64,000 bases of DNA, taken from assembly GCA_011525915.1 (NCBI GenBank), contig WYBM01000051.1, positions 1 through 64,000 of the forward strand, written 5' to 3'. Below, piece after piece: positions 41,622 through 50,649 of the stretch. Under the pieces are notes generated by a model. The model had not been told where the DNA came from. It did not search any database and saw only the letters and a program-made list of their open reading frames with translations. The position numbers and the translations under genes are program-made. The stretch comes from Ardenticatenaceae bacterium. Lineage in GTDB: Bacteria > Chloroflexota > Anaerolineae > Promineifilales > Promineifilaceae. How positions within the stretch are numbered: position 1 is the stretch's first letter; each line of letters opens with the position of its first letter.

Positions 41622-43607
41622 TTACGGCCGGACCACAGCTAGAGGTGGGCCATTAACCTTGTCGTCTACCACTTCCCCATCAATGCCTAAAACCGGCAAA
41701 CGCGTTCCTGATTCACGATCATAGAGACCTACAATTGCCGGGTACAGCCCCGGTGCTGCCTCAACCGGGATAGGAATGGCGTGGATTTGCAGGATAACAT
41801 CGCCGGGCTGCCAATTCCAGGCGGGCGCTTCCAGGGAGTCACGCTGGGCCCAGGGACGGCCGTCATTCGCCAGAATCTGGGTGAACATGACCACGTCAGT
41901 GGTAAAAGCCGGGGGCACCAGGGGACCCACACGCGCCGGGTCCTGTACCTGCCAGATCGTCAGCAGTTCGGCCGTTTCTCCCGGCCGCACGGGGCTTTGT
42001 ACCCAGCCGGCGTAGCGCAGGGTCAGGGCGTTGTTCAGGTTCACGGCCACATCCCACTCCCATTCGGCGTCATCGATGGTTAAGGCATAGACGGTAAACG
42101 AGGGGTCCAGGTCATCGGGGCGCAGGGAGACCGTCTGCCACGGCTGTAACAATGGCCCAAAAGCCGGGTGTGGCGGCGTTGAAGCCGGGATGATCACCAG
42201 CGCATCCTGGTTATGAGGCAGCACCAGGGCATAGCGGGCGTCTACCCAGCGGGCATCAGGTGCACCAGATAGCACCAGGGCGATAGAGGGGTCGTGCGCC
42301 GGGCCCGGGTAAACGGTGGAAAGGACAACTGGACGGCCGTCTTCGTTTTTTGCCAGATAAGCGAGTGTCGAGACCAGGTTCTGCTGGTACGCGCCGCGTA
42401 CGTCTGGAGATTGGCCCCAGCGCAGGAAATAGTCGGCCACGGCCGTGGTGCCGGCCACCAGCAACCAGAGCACCAGCCCACCAACAATCACGGCTCTGGC
42501 CACCTGGGGCCGTCGCGCCGCCAGCCAATCGGCCCAAAACCAGAAGCCCACGGCGGGCAAGGCAAAGACCGCCGGCAGCGCCGCCAGGTTGCGGGTGGTG
42601 TTGGCCGTGGCTCCGGTAATGAGCGAAGGCGCTATGCCTACGCCAAACCAGAGCAGCAAAAAGGCAGCATTAAGTCGTCGCCAGCGCCACAGGCAAACGA
42701 CAATACCACTGATGAAGAAGACGGCCGTGACCACCTCAAACACCGGTCGCCCCGGAATGTTGTATGCCAGAAACTGGTCACCCTGCCCTGGCCAGACAAA
42801 GGCCAGCAGCGCCTCGGCTGCGTTTTGGGCCAACGGCTGCCAGTTGCCCGCTTGCAGCTCCTGCAACGGCCGGTCCAGCATATCCAGGCGGGTGAGGGCA
42901 TAGGGATAACGCTGCAGATAACGGAACATGGGCGTGACGAGCAGGCCCGCCAGCATCAACCCGGCCAATGTCGGCCGCCACAGCCGCTGGAAAAGCGGGC
43001 GTTGCGCCAGCAGCAGGACGCTCAGAAAGAGTGGAAACATCAGCCAGGCCACCCGCGCCGCCAGGTAAATGTGCAGTGTCAGGGCCACACACACGCCAAA
43101 ACCGACCACCGACCAGCGGGCACCGGTACCCGCTAACTGGCGCCTGGCAGCAGCCACAACCCGCCAGTAAAACCAGACCGCCGCCGACATAAAAAAGGGC
43201 AGCATCCCGGCCCGCAATGCCTGGCGGCTGCTGGCCAGCGGCCAAAAGGAGACGGCCATAAGCCCAGCCATGAGCAGCGCCGTACGCCGGTCAAAGGCGC
43301 GGCAAACCCAGGCGTAGGTGAGGGCCAGGGCAGCTGCACCAAAGAAGACATTCACCAGCCGCAGCGCCAGTATGTTTTCGCCCAGCAGGGCCATGCCGCC
43401 GGCTACGGTATAACTGTAAAGCGGCTCACTGCCATAGTTGAGGGGGAAGTAAAAGAGGAGCACACCATCCAGGATGCCAATGGCTTCACGGCCGTGGTTG
43501 GCTTCGTCGTGGGTGAGCCCTGGTGGCAGCTCTGCCAGAGCCATGAGGCGTAAGGCAAACGCCAGCAACAAAATGAGTACAATGGGTCCGTGTCTTGGCC
43601 AGATCAT
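41622..43607 (-). CDS. GT-C membrane glycosyltransferase (4)
   Basis: A 661-residue polytopic transferase, paralogue of the protein at 36843-38897 (shared PPGLTHDEANHG loop, then a similar FPLNYGSEPLYSYTVAGGMA). About ten to eleven membrane helices precede a soluble beta tail (about 500-661). As in the others, the Asp-Glu pair of the first outer loop is the probable active site. It is 81 bases upstream of the sortase gene, which suggests shared expression and surface assembly. Sugar donor and acceptor are unknown. Confidence 0.86.
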   Translation of the reverse strand: MIWPRHGPIVLILLLAFALRLMALAELPPGLTHDEANHGREAIGILDGVLLFYFPLNYGSEPLYSYTVAGGMALLGENILALRLVNVFFGAAALALTYAWVCRAFDRRTALLMAGLMAVSFWPLASSRQALRAGMLPFFMSAAVWFYWRVVAAARRQLAGTGARWSVVGFGVCVALTLHIYLAARVAWLMFPLFLSVLLLAQRPLFQRLWRPTLAGLMLAGLLVTPMFRYLQRYPYALTRLDMLDRPLQELQAGNWQPLAQNAAEALLAFVWPGQGDQFLAYNIPGRPVFEVVTAVFFISGIVVCLWRWRRLNAAFLLLWFGVGIAPSLITGATANTTRNLAALPAVFALPAVGFWFWADWLAARRPQVARAVIVGGLVLWLLVAGTTAVADYFLRWGQSPDVRGAYQQNLVSTLAYLAKNEDGRPVVLSTVYPGPAHDPSIALVLSGAPDARWVDARYALVLPHNQDALVIIPASTPPHPAFGPLLQPWQTVSLRPDDLDPSFTVYALTIDDAEWEWDVAVNLNNALTLRYAGWVQSPVRPGETAELLTIWQVQDPARVGPLVPPAFTTDVVMFTQILANDGRPWAQRDSLEAPAWNWQPGDVILQIHAIPIPVEAAPGLYPAIVGLYDRESGTRLPVLGIDGEVVDDKVNGPPLAVVRP

Positions 43608-43823
43608 GGGGCAGCATTATAAGCCAGACGCCTGGCAGGCGTCCAAAACAATCAGGCCTTTCCTCATTTCTCCCGCTGTGGTAAACTGCTCCTTCGTAAA
43701 TCGGGCATCCTTGCCCGCGTGTCCGGACTACAGATTTTCATTCATGGTGGTCGGCAGCCGCCGGTGAAAGCTCCTAGAAAGCAGTTTGTGCTGCTCGCTT
43801 ACACCAATAGACAGGTAATTGTA

Positions 43824-45107
43824 ATGGATTCAACCAGACTGGAAGCATTACTAGAACAAGCAAAAAGTAGTGATGCGGCAAAAGACAGTGACACGGCCAT
43901 GACCTGCTGCCATACGATTCTGACGCATGCTTCACCCCAAGACCCGACAACCCAATCTATTCGCCTGGACACCTTTGAAATGATCGGCCGTTTGTATGCT
44001 AACACCGGTCAATACAAAGAAGGGCTGGCCTTCTCAGAGCAGTATTATCAAGAAGCAACCACCTACACCCATCAACGCTGGGCCTTGTTGCGGATTGGCG
44101 CTAACGCCTATCATTTGGGCGAGAACAAGCGCGCCTTATGGGCATACCAGACCGCATTGGAACTGTCCCGGCAGGAAGCTGATGAACCCGGAATCGCTTC
44201 CGCCTATAGTTCCATCGCCTCTGTCTATAGCAGCCTGGGCCGGTTAACAGACGCAGTTACTTATTTTCACCGGGCAATCGAGCTTTTTAAGCAACTGGGC
44301 CAGCCCGATAATGAGGCCGGTTCGTGGAACCGCCTGGGCCTGGTATACCAGCAGCTCGGCGAGATTGACAAAGCCATAGATGCCCATCAACGATATTTAC
44401 ACTTCATTGAAAGCACAACACCACCTTCCTCCTATTTGCTGATGATAGCCTTAGACAATCTGGGCGAAGATCATCTGGTGAGTTATGACACGGAAACGGC
44501 ACATCGCTATTTTGCCAGGGCTCTGGCGCTGGCAGATAAGGAACCCAATCCGCACATTGTGGCTGATCTCTACCGTAACCAGGGTCTTGCTTACTGTTAT
44601 GAGGGGAACCTGGAGGTTGGCCTGCAAAACTTGCGCCATGCCTATGCTCTGAGCCAAGAGGACAGTGAAGTTTCCATTACTGCCCAGGCGCTATTTTCCC
44701 TGGCCTGGGGAGAGTTAGAAGCCGGAAACGTGAAGGCTGGTTTTGAAAGCGCCCGAAAATTACTGAGTCTGGCAGGAGAGACGGGGGCACGCGGTCACTA
44801 TGCTAACGCCATTCATGTCTTGGGGCGCTATTACCAGCAAATTGGCGACACCCAAACGGCCGAACAATACTGGCAGGAAGCTGTCTATCTGGCTCACGAA
44901 ATGAACCAGCGCCTGCTTTTGTGGCGGCTTCATGCCCGTTTAGCCGAGATTGCCGCCACTCCTGCCCTGGCCCAGGTACATATCCGCATAGCAGTCGAAA
45001 TAATTGAACGCATTGCGGCTACTATGAAAAACCCGGCCTTACAAGACACCTTCCGGCAATCCCGGCAGGTGCAGGCCGTCTTGTCTCAGCAGGTAGGCAA
45101 TCTATAA
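43824..45107 (+). CDS. TPR repeat protein
   Basis: A 427-residue soluble protein made of about eight to nine tetratricopeptide repeats (for example AYSSIASVYSSLGRLTDAVT, SWNRLGLVYQQLGEIDKAI). These form a protein-binding superhelix. There is no enzyme domain, signal peptide or helix-turn-helix. The start at 43824 begins the repeat protein cleanly; a longer in-frame reading from 43719 is less likely. It has no ACGGCCGT palindrome in 1.3 kb, and stands alone in direction and spacing, so it may have a different history from its neighbours. Confidence 0.85.
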   Translation: MDSTRLEALLEQAKSSDAAKDSDTAMTCCHTILTHASPQDPTTQSIRLDTFEMIGRLYANTGQYKEGLAFSEQYYQEATTYTHQRWALLRIGANAYHLGENKRALWAYQTALELSRQEADEPGIASAYSSIASVYSSLGRLTDAVTYFHRAIELFKQLGQPDNEAGSWNRLGLVYQQLGEIDKAIDAHQRYLHFIESTTPPSSYLLMIALDNLGEDHLVSYDTETAHRYFARALALADKEPNPHIVADLYRNQGLAYCYEGNLEVGLQNLRHAYALSQEDSEVSITAQALFSLAWGELEAGNVKAGFESARKLLSLAGETGARGHYANAIHVLGRYYQQIGDTQTAEQYWQEAVYLAHEMNQRLLLWRLHARLAEIAATPALAQVHIRIAVEIIERIAATMKNPALQDTFRQSRQVQAVLSQQVGNL

Positions 45108-45111
45108 AAGG

Positions 45112-45290
45112 CTACCGCCGGGTGGGGAAAACGGCACGGCCGCTGAAGGCTTTGATCGCCTGTTTTTGCTCCTCAACCCCAATCAGTTGGGCGGTTGTCA
45201 AACCTAAAGCTACTTTCACTGCCACCACCAATGTAGGATTATTTTCACCGCGCTCAATTTTTGACAGCATGGCCCGACAGTTGCTCAGGG
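45112..45290 (-). pseudogene. Relic of an XRE-type HTH regulator
   Basis: On the minus strand the reading SNCRAMLSKIERGENNPTLVV, followed by KVALGLTTAQLIGVEEQ, matches the second half of an XRE helix-turn-helix domain in cupin-type regulators. The first helices are missing: upstream of about 45290 the frame runs into unrelated sequence. It is a truncated gene fused head-to-head with the dehydrogenase relic next to it. Confidence 0.65.
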
Positions 45291-45457
45291 CCGGGTTTGA
45301 TTTGACAGTATACAACCGAACGCTTAAAAAAGCCGCTTCGCTTACAGTCGCCGCAACCAAAACGGCCGCCACCCATGAAGTTTATCAATTGGCAGGAAAT
45401 CAAGGGCTTGATAGCCAGGAGTATTCGGCCGTACTTGAAGTCTTAAAAGGTCGGTAG
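45269..45457 (+). pseudogene. Relic of a 3-hydroxyisobutyrate dehydrogenase-like gene
   Basis: On the plus strand MARQLLRAGFDLTVYNRTLK and KAASLTVAATKTAATHE match the N-terminal dinucleotide-fold start of beta-hydroxyacid dehydrogenases (typically NLLKAGFDLTVYNRTPEKA). The reading then jumps directly to YQLAGNQGLDSQEYSAVLEV, which matches the family C-terminus (GLGDLDFSAVIEVL). About 230 central residues are missing in frame. The GxGxMG nucleotide loop is also missing. It overlaps the HTH relic by about 20 bases. Confidence 0.65.
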
Positions 45458-45511
45458 CCACCCTAAAGTTCTATAAAGTTCATTCGGAACGGGTTTCGAG
45501 GATATAGCTCC

Positions 45512-45546
45512 GGCTGCGGCCCGACCTTCCAGGCCGGGCCGCAGCC
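45512..45546. other. 12-bp hairpin before the LCP gene
   Basis: GGCTGCGGCCCG (45512-45523) and CGGGCCGCAGCC (45535-45546), a perfect 12-bp stem with an 11-base loop. No T-run follows, so it is a strong structure of unknown role. It lies between the gene relics and the LCP promoter. Confidence 0.5.
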
Positions 45547-45607
45547 ATTCTGATCATAGGAAGCACATCACACAACGAGCGTGTTCGCCTCTCGGCATTT
45601 TATGCAC

Positions 45608-45613
45608 TATAAT
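45608..45613 (+). promoter_or_regulatory. -10 element of the LCP gene
   Basis: TATAAT at 45608-45613, 35 bases before the LCP start. The following bases give TATAATGCCCGCGC, identical to the VanW promoter at 8319. No clear -35 is seen. Confidence 0.5.
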
Positions 45614-45648
45614 GCCCGCGCAAAAATGGCTTTGGTAGAAATGAAAAT

Positions 45649-47106
45649 ATGAAGTCAAAATCACCTGCTCGTCGTCCACCCCCGCGCGTGCGCCTGCCCC
45701 TCTGGGTTTGGAGTTTGCTGGCCGGGGTGGCTATCATTTTATTACTCGGTATTTCCGTCTGGCTTTTTCGGTCTGTTAAAGGCGCTGTCGCCTCCTTAGA
45801 GGTCATCAGCCCTGATTTTGGCAGTGTAACCCTGGCCGAAACCCCGGCAGCGCCGGGCTCAAACCAGCCTGGTACCCTGGAAACTATCACCATCAACCAA
45901 CCAGATGCCGCCGGACTGTCAGCGGACTCCCTACAGCCCTGGAAAGGCACAGAGCGGATCACCATTTTGCTGCTGGGCATTGACCAGCGCTGTGAAGAAA
46001 CCGGTCCCACCCATACGGACACCATGATGATACTGACACTCGACCCGTTGGGATTATCGGCCGGGATTTTGTCGCTGCCCCGTGATTTATGGGTAGAGAT
46101 CCCTGGCTTTGGTGTAGACCGCATCAATCAAGCGCACTATTTAGGCGAGGCATATGAGTATCCGGGTGGTGGTCCTACATTGGCTGTAGAGACGGTAGAA
46201 AGTTTGCTGGGCGTGCCTATTGATTATTATGTCACAGTCAATTTTGACGCCTTTGTGGAGATGGTAGACCTGATCGGTGGCATTGACATGGATATACCAG
46301 AGGCGATTGATGATCCCACTTACCCTGACCGCTGTTATGGGTATGATCCTTTCCAAATTGAGGCGGGCATACACCACCTGGATGGGCAGCAAGCGTTAAA
46401 GTATGCCCGTACACGGGCCACCTTTGGCGGCGACGTAGACCGGGCCGGCCGTCAGCAGACAGTGATTATGGCTATCCGGGACAAAGTGCTGCAATTGGGT
46501 AACCTGCCCCAACTGATTGCCCAGGCACCGCTGCTATGGCAAACGTTTCAGGCAAATGTACGCACCAATATGACGCTGGAAGAAGCGCTGCAATTGGGAC
46601 TGCTGGTTCAAGATATACCGGCAAGCAGCATTTACACGGCCGTTATTGATTACAACTATGTTTACAACGAAGTCACACCAGATGGCCGGGCCGTGCTGGT
46701 ACCCATTCGCGAGAACATTCGCCAACTGCGTGACCAGCTCTTCACGCCGCCGGTTATTCCCACCCCGGTCATTGAAAATTTACCGGCGTTAATGGCTGAT
46801 GAAAAGGCACGTGTCGCAGTGTATAACGGCACGGCCGTCTTTGGTTTGGCGGCGGCTACACAAGAGTATTTGCAACAATATGGCATCAACATCACCGAAG
46901 TGGGCAACGCGGACTCTTCAACGTACCTTACCTCACAAATCATCACCTATGGACGTTATCCCCATACAGTGCGTTACCTGACCCAACTGATGCACATTCC
47001 CCCGCTCAACCTGAGCGAAGGCGCCACACCTGAAGGTGGCTTCGACGTGTTGGTCATTATTGGGGACGATTGGCGCGTTCCTGGTAGTGAGGGTGGTAAT
47101 CAGTGA
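45649..47106 (+). CDS. LytR-CpsA-Psr (LCP) family protein
   Basis: A 485-residue membrane protein that probably transfers a polyprenyl-linked glycopolymer onto peptidoglycan. A basic N-terminus and one membrane helix (about 21-42) are followed by the LCP domain: ITILLLGIDQR, THTDTMMILTLDP, ILSLPRDLWVEIPG, RINQAHYLG and YARTRATFGGDVDRAGRQQ, which carry the conserved Arg and Asp residues that bind the pyrophosphate lipid. A LytR_C domain ends the protein (VAVYNGTAVFGLAA). It fits with the GT-C enzymes as the last step of surface polymer attachment. Its stop codon lies in a CAGTGACTGGTCACCAG palindrome. Confidence 0.93.
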   Translation: MKSKSPARRPPPRVRLPLWVWSLLAGVAIILLLGISVWLFRSVKGAVASLEVISPDFGSVTLAETPAAPGSNQPGTLETITINQPDAAGLSADSLQPWKGTERITILLLGIDQRCEETGPTHTDTMMILTLDPLGLSAGILSLPRDLWVEIPGFGVDRINQAHYLGEAYEYPGGGPTLAVETVESLLGVPIDYYVTVNFDAFVEMVDLIGGIDMDIPEAIDDPTYPDRCYGYDPFQIEAGIHHLDGQQALKYARTRATFGGDVDRAGRQQTVIMAIRDKVLQLGNLPQLIAQAPLLWQTFQANVRTNMTLEEALQLGLLVQDIPASSIYTAVIDYNYVYNEVTPDGRAVLVPIRENIRQLRDQLFTPPVIPTPVIENLPALMADEKARVAVYNGTAVFGLAAATQEYLQQYGINITEVGNADSSTYLTSQIITYGRYPHTVRYLTQLMHIPPLNLSEGATPEGGFDVLVIIGDDWRVPGSEGGNQ

Positions 47107-47194
47107 CTGGTCACCAGAAATGGCAAATTGATAACTGATAACTGATGACCGATTATTGGCAGCAGGCACGTCGACCAAACCAGGAGGAGACTTA

Positions 47195-49321
47195 ATGGCG
47201 AAAAGCGGTTGGTCTTGTGTGTTACTTGGCATTATGGTCACGGCCGTTGTTGCCTGTAGCAAGCCAGCCATTGAAGAAGACCGGGATTTCACCGCCACTG
47301 ATGAACCCGTTATACCCCTTAGTGAAGACCAGGCTGCTGTCCCCCTAAACAATACCCCTACCCAAAGCAAACCAACCATACCTCCCCCTCCATCCCCAAC
47401 TGCAGCGCCCACTTCTTCCTTATTTGCCACCTGGCAGCAAGCGGGGAATGAAGCCACTGGTTTGCAGATGTTGGCCCCTCCCGAATGGATCAATCTATCT
47501 GGCCAGTTAGATACCCCGGCAACTGCCAACGAATTGGGGTTGATCGTGCTCCTTCTCAGCGACTCGGAACGCACCGGGGAAAGTTTGCTCAGCGGCAAGT
47601 CTCTCAGCTCAGGCGCTTATGTGGCCGGGCTGATTTCACATCACAATCTCCCCTTAAACACCCCGCCCGCAACCCTGACCCATTACCTGAGCCAGCTCAA
47701 TAAAAACGTCACCCCTCTTAACGAGCCGATGCCTATTACCGCCTTCACCTCCTCTGGCAACCGTATCACAGGGGCCTATGTAGATGTCCTGGGTGAACCC
47801 TTGCTCTTCACCAGCAGCCAGACAGACTTGCAAACCCGTATTTTATTATTCACCTCAACGTTGGCCGGGGCCGTAGACCAGAATACACAAGCGGTCTTTT
47901 TATTGAGTGCGCCGACGGCCGTTTGGCAAGAGATGGAACCGATGCTGGCGCAAATGGCTCGCACCTTTGTGGTGCATAATATTGTGGGCGACTATACCAT
48001 CCGTGATGGCGCCGCCAATGTTATTGGCGGTCTGGGGTCAACAGACCTGGTGGAAGGGAACCTGGAACGAGGTGTAAAAGATGTATGGACGTTTACCATT
48101 GAAGCACAGCGTTATGCTTCGTTGACGCTCAGCCCCCAAATGGCCTCGCTTGACCTGACAATGGCCCTGCTCAGCCCATTGGGACAGACGGTGGTTCAGG
48201 TTGATAATGGGTACGCAGGTGACGTGGAAACGGCCGTAGATCAACTTCTACTAGAAAAAGGGTTGTACATTGTAGAGATAGGCGAATTTTTTAATGAGCC
48301 GGGCGGGTACACCCTGAGCTTGATTCTGACAGAACAACCGCTTTACGGCGGCGGTGGTAACATGCGCATAGGGCAAACCATTCAAGGTGACCTGCCTCCC
48401 GGAGGCCAGCACGTCTGGCAGTTTACCGCTGCCGCAAATGAGACCATCAGCGTGGTGCTGGATCCGGCCAACTTTGACGTAATGTTGACAGTGTATGCCC
48501 CCGACGGCCGTAACCTGATAGAACTAGATGAAGGCTTTAGCGGCGATGCCGAAGTGGTGGCTGGGCTAACACTGCCGGTTGCCGGCGACTATACCATACT
48601 GGTGCGCAGCTTTGCCGGGGATGGTGGTAGTTATTCGTTGTCATTGGGCCAGGGCGGTGAGACCACGCTGAACTTTTATGATGCGGGTGACCTGGCCTAT
48701 GGCCAGACACGACAAGAAACGCTGCAGGAAAATGAAGCCCATGCCTGGTTCTTTAACGGCCATACCGGAGACGAGATCATGGCCCAGGTAACACCTCTGG
48801 ACAATCATCTGGACCTGGATATGTGGCTCTTAAACCCGGCTACTGAAAGGCTGACGGCTGTGGACGAGCTGCTGGCCGGGCAGCCAGAATACCTGGCGTA
48901 TACGCTGCCTCAAGACGGCCAATACCTTTTGCTGGTGCGTGACTTTTTTGGGGAACCAGGCAGTTATGAAATCAACCTGACGGCCGTACCTGCCAGCGCA
49001 CCAGTAGTGGTGGGTATGCTGGCCTATGGCAACACTGTGCAGGGGGCGCTGACGCCGCAGCAAAGCGTGATCTGGCAGTTTGACGGCCGTCAAGGCCAGG
49101 CTATTGCCATTTTGTTGCAGCCGGGCACCTCCCAGGCAGACCTGCGCCTGACACTGGTAGACCCAGCCGGCAACCGTATCCTGGAAGTGGATCAGGCGGG
49201 CACAGGACTACCAGAACAAGTCATTGCACACACGCTTACTGTTGATGGGCAGTGGGGAATCCTTGTAGAAGAGTTTTTTGGGGAACCAGCCGGTTACACG
49301 TTAACGCTTAACAAGCAGTAA
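47195..49321 (+). CDS. Lipoprotein with repeated PPC-type beta domains
   Basis: A 708-residue surface lipoprotein. Signal peptide and lipobox are MAKSGWSCVLLGIMVTAVVAC, read from the ATG at 47195 with AGGAGGAG upstream. A Pro/Thr/Ser-rich spacer (about 45-85) precedes a globular region (about 90-290) that I do not recognise. At least four beta modules of the bacterial pre-peptidase C-terminal (PPC) type follow; each has the GD..VWQF or HVWQF strand, a D..L strand and an ending such as GDYTILVRSFAGDGGSYSLSL. PPC modules usually aid secreted enzymes or adhesion. It follows the LCP gene by 88 bases on the same strand. Confidence 0.82.
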   Translation: MAKSGWSCVLLGIMVTAVVACSKPAIEEDRDFTATDEPVIPLSEDQAAVPLNNTPTQSKPTIPPPPSPTAAPTSSLFATWQQAGNEATGLQMLAPPEWINLSGQLDTPATANELGLIVLLLSDSERTGESLLSGKSLSSGAYVAGLISHHNLPLNTPPATLTHYLSQLNKNVTPLNEPMPITAFTSSGNRITGAYVDVLGEPLLFTSSQTDLQTRILLFTSTLAGAVDQNTQAVFLLSAPTAVWQEMEPMLAQMARTFVVHNIVGDYTIRDGAANVIGGLGSTDLVEGNLERGVKDVWTFTIEAQRYASLTLSPQMASLDLTMALLSPLGQTVVQVDNGYAGDVETAVDQLLLEKGLYIVEIGEFFNEPGGYTLSLILTEQPLYGGGGNMRIGQTIQGDLPPGGQHVWQFTAAANETISVVLDPANFDVMLTVYAPDGRNLIELDEGFSGDAEVVAGLTLPVAGDYTILVRSFAGDGGSYSLSLGQGGETTLNFYDAGDLAYGQTRQETLQENEAHAWFFNGHTGDEIMAQVTPLDNHLDLDMWLLNPATERLTAVDELLAGQPEYLAYTLPQDGQYLLLVRDFFGEPGSYEINLTAVPASAPVVVGMLAYGNTVQGALTPQQSVIWQFDGRQGQAIAILLQPGTSQADLRLTLVDPAGNRILEVDQAGTGLPEQVIAHTLTVDGQWGILVEEFFGEPAGYTLTLNKQ

Positions 49322-49326
49322 CCAGC

Positions 49327-49430
49327 CTGGTATTAGTTTTCAGTCATCAGTGTACAGTTTTCAGTGCCGACCTATCTCTGGAAATAGTCTACTGAAAACT
49401 GGTTGCTGACTTCTGATGACTGGTATTAGT
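49327..49430. repeat. 104-bp palindromic intergenic element, copy A
   Basis: Element of 104 bases, 90 of 104 identical without gaps to copy B at 56962-57065 by hand alignment. Nested inverted repeats: CAGTTTTCAG (49355-49364) with CTGAAAACTG (49392-49401), and AGTCATCAG (49342-49350) with CTGATGACT (49413-49421). The 11-mer CTGGTATTAGT is present as a direct repeat at both ends (49327-49337 and 49420-49430). The stop codon of the truncated glycosyltransferase (TAA at 49428-49426, minus) lies inside its right end. Confidence 0.9.
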
Positions 49431-49752
49431 GAATCGCTTCTTCAATCCCTAGTAAAAGCCCGGGCAGTGCCAGCAGCAAGGGAAAGCCTGGTGGAAAACC
49501 AAGATACAGTCGGGAATCCCCTATATGCTTTATCTGGAAGGCGAAGGGGGCGAAGAAACCTGAAGTCAATTCATTATTGGGATCTTCAAAACTCAAACCA
49601 TTGCCAGAAGCAAGCCGCTTTGCGGCATATTCATACCCAGCCGCATCTGAAATCATAGGTGTTTCTAGCACCAGGAAAATAAAAGCCACTCCGGTGAGAG
49701 TGACTAATACAGTCAAAGTCAGTTGGGTTTTGCTTACTTTGCGCCAGTTCAA
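49426..49752 (-). pseudogene. Truncated GT-C glycosyltransferase (N-terminus only)
   Basis: 108 codons matching the start of a PMT-like glycosyltransferase: a first membrane helix (LTLTVLVTLTGVAFIFLVLE), the acidic first outer loop (MISDAAGYEYAAKRLASGNG) and the following conserved PPGFPLLLALPGLLLG. Intact relatives run to 500-700 residues. The reading stops exactly where repeat element A begins, and the element supplies the TAA, so the rest of the gene was probably lost in the event that brought the element. A Shine-Dalgarno-like AGAAGG precedes the ATG. Confidence 0.7.
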
Positions 49753-49788
49753 ATCAATGGCACCTTCTTACTTGTTAAGGGCGCGCCC

Positions 49789-50646
49789 TTAGTGGTTTTG
49801 TACAAAATCAATTTGCAGTAAATTTTCGTCACAACTGGCTCGTGTTTGTACCCGGTACACCTGTGAAACCACCGTGCCATTAGGCGACTCAAGTTGTACG
49901 TTGTAGTCACGGACGACCGGGGAGTCAAATAGGAATTGTTCCCACCCAGATTGCCCATAAGCCGGTGCACTGCCCACGGTCACCCGCTGATCAATGCCAC
50001 CATCCCAAACATGAACCACATAGCTGCCCACAGGCACTGGCCGCTGGTTAATATCCAGAACAACACCGGCAACACCCAGCCAGCGGCAGCCAGCACCATT
50101 GGCACGGTTCTCTAGATAAAAGGGGCTGATAGCTGTCTTGGTGAAGGGGTATTGTGACCGGGTAGGGCTGGGGGTGGGCGTAGGGCCAGTGGGTGTGGCT
50201 GTAGGCGTTTCAGTGGGGGTATTGGTGGCTGTAGGCGTGGGGGTGCGTGAGGGCAGCGTAGACACGATGGTGGGCGTCGCCGACGGCCGTAACGTGCCAA
50301 ACACTACAGGTGTTCCGGTTGGCCCTTCTGGAATAGGCGTCCAGGTGGGAGCCAATGTAGAAAATTCTGGTGTAAAGGTGGGCGAGGGGAGTTGGGCTAC
50401 CGCAACCAATGTGGGCATACCGGCCACCACTTCAATTTGTGATACGTCTATATCCTCTACTGAAGGCGCCAGAAAACGATTGATACGATCATAAACGGGG
50501 CCAACCCCTGGCCCCACCAGCACAAAACAAACAGCGCCGCCCAGTATCAACGCCAGCAGCAGCAGCAGCGCTGCAGCCACATTCGCCAGACTGCTCATAC
50601 AACTGCTTTGTTGTTTCTTGGACCGACGTGTCGACCGACGTGTCAT
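49789..50646 (-). CDS. Membrane-anchored surface protein with PT-rich stalk
   Basis: A 285-residue protein that I do not recognise by function. A very basic N-terminus (RRSTRRSKKQQ) and one membrane helix (about 23-48) are followed by a stalk of about 100 residues rich in Pro and Thr (many TPT repeats, about 85-165). A C-terminal beta-rich domain (about 175-285, ENRANGAGCRWLGVAGVVLD) may be a ligand- or wall-binding module; relatives of this domain are often duplicated in Chloroflexota surface proteins. It starts 3 bases after the parvulin gene stops, so the two are co-transcribed. Confidence 0.75.
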   Translation of the reverse strand: MTRRSTRRSKKQQSSCMSSLANVAAALLLLLALILGGAVCFVLVGPGVGPVYDRINRFLAPSVEDIDVSQIEVVAGMPTLVAVAQLPSPTFTPEFSTLAPTWTPIPEGPTGTPVVFGTLRPSATPTIVSTLPSRTPTPTATNTPTETPTATPTGPTPTPSPTRSQYPFTKTAISPFYLENRANGAGCRWLGVAGVVLDINQRPVPVGSYVVHVWDGGIDQRVTVGSAPAYGQSGWEQFLFDSPVVRDYNVQLESPNGTVVSQVYRVQTRASCDENLLQIDFVQNH

Positions 50647-50649
50647 ACT

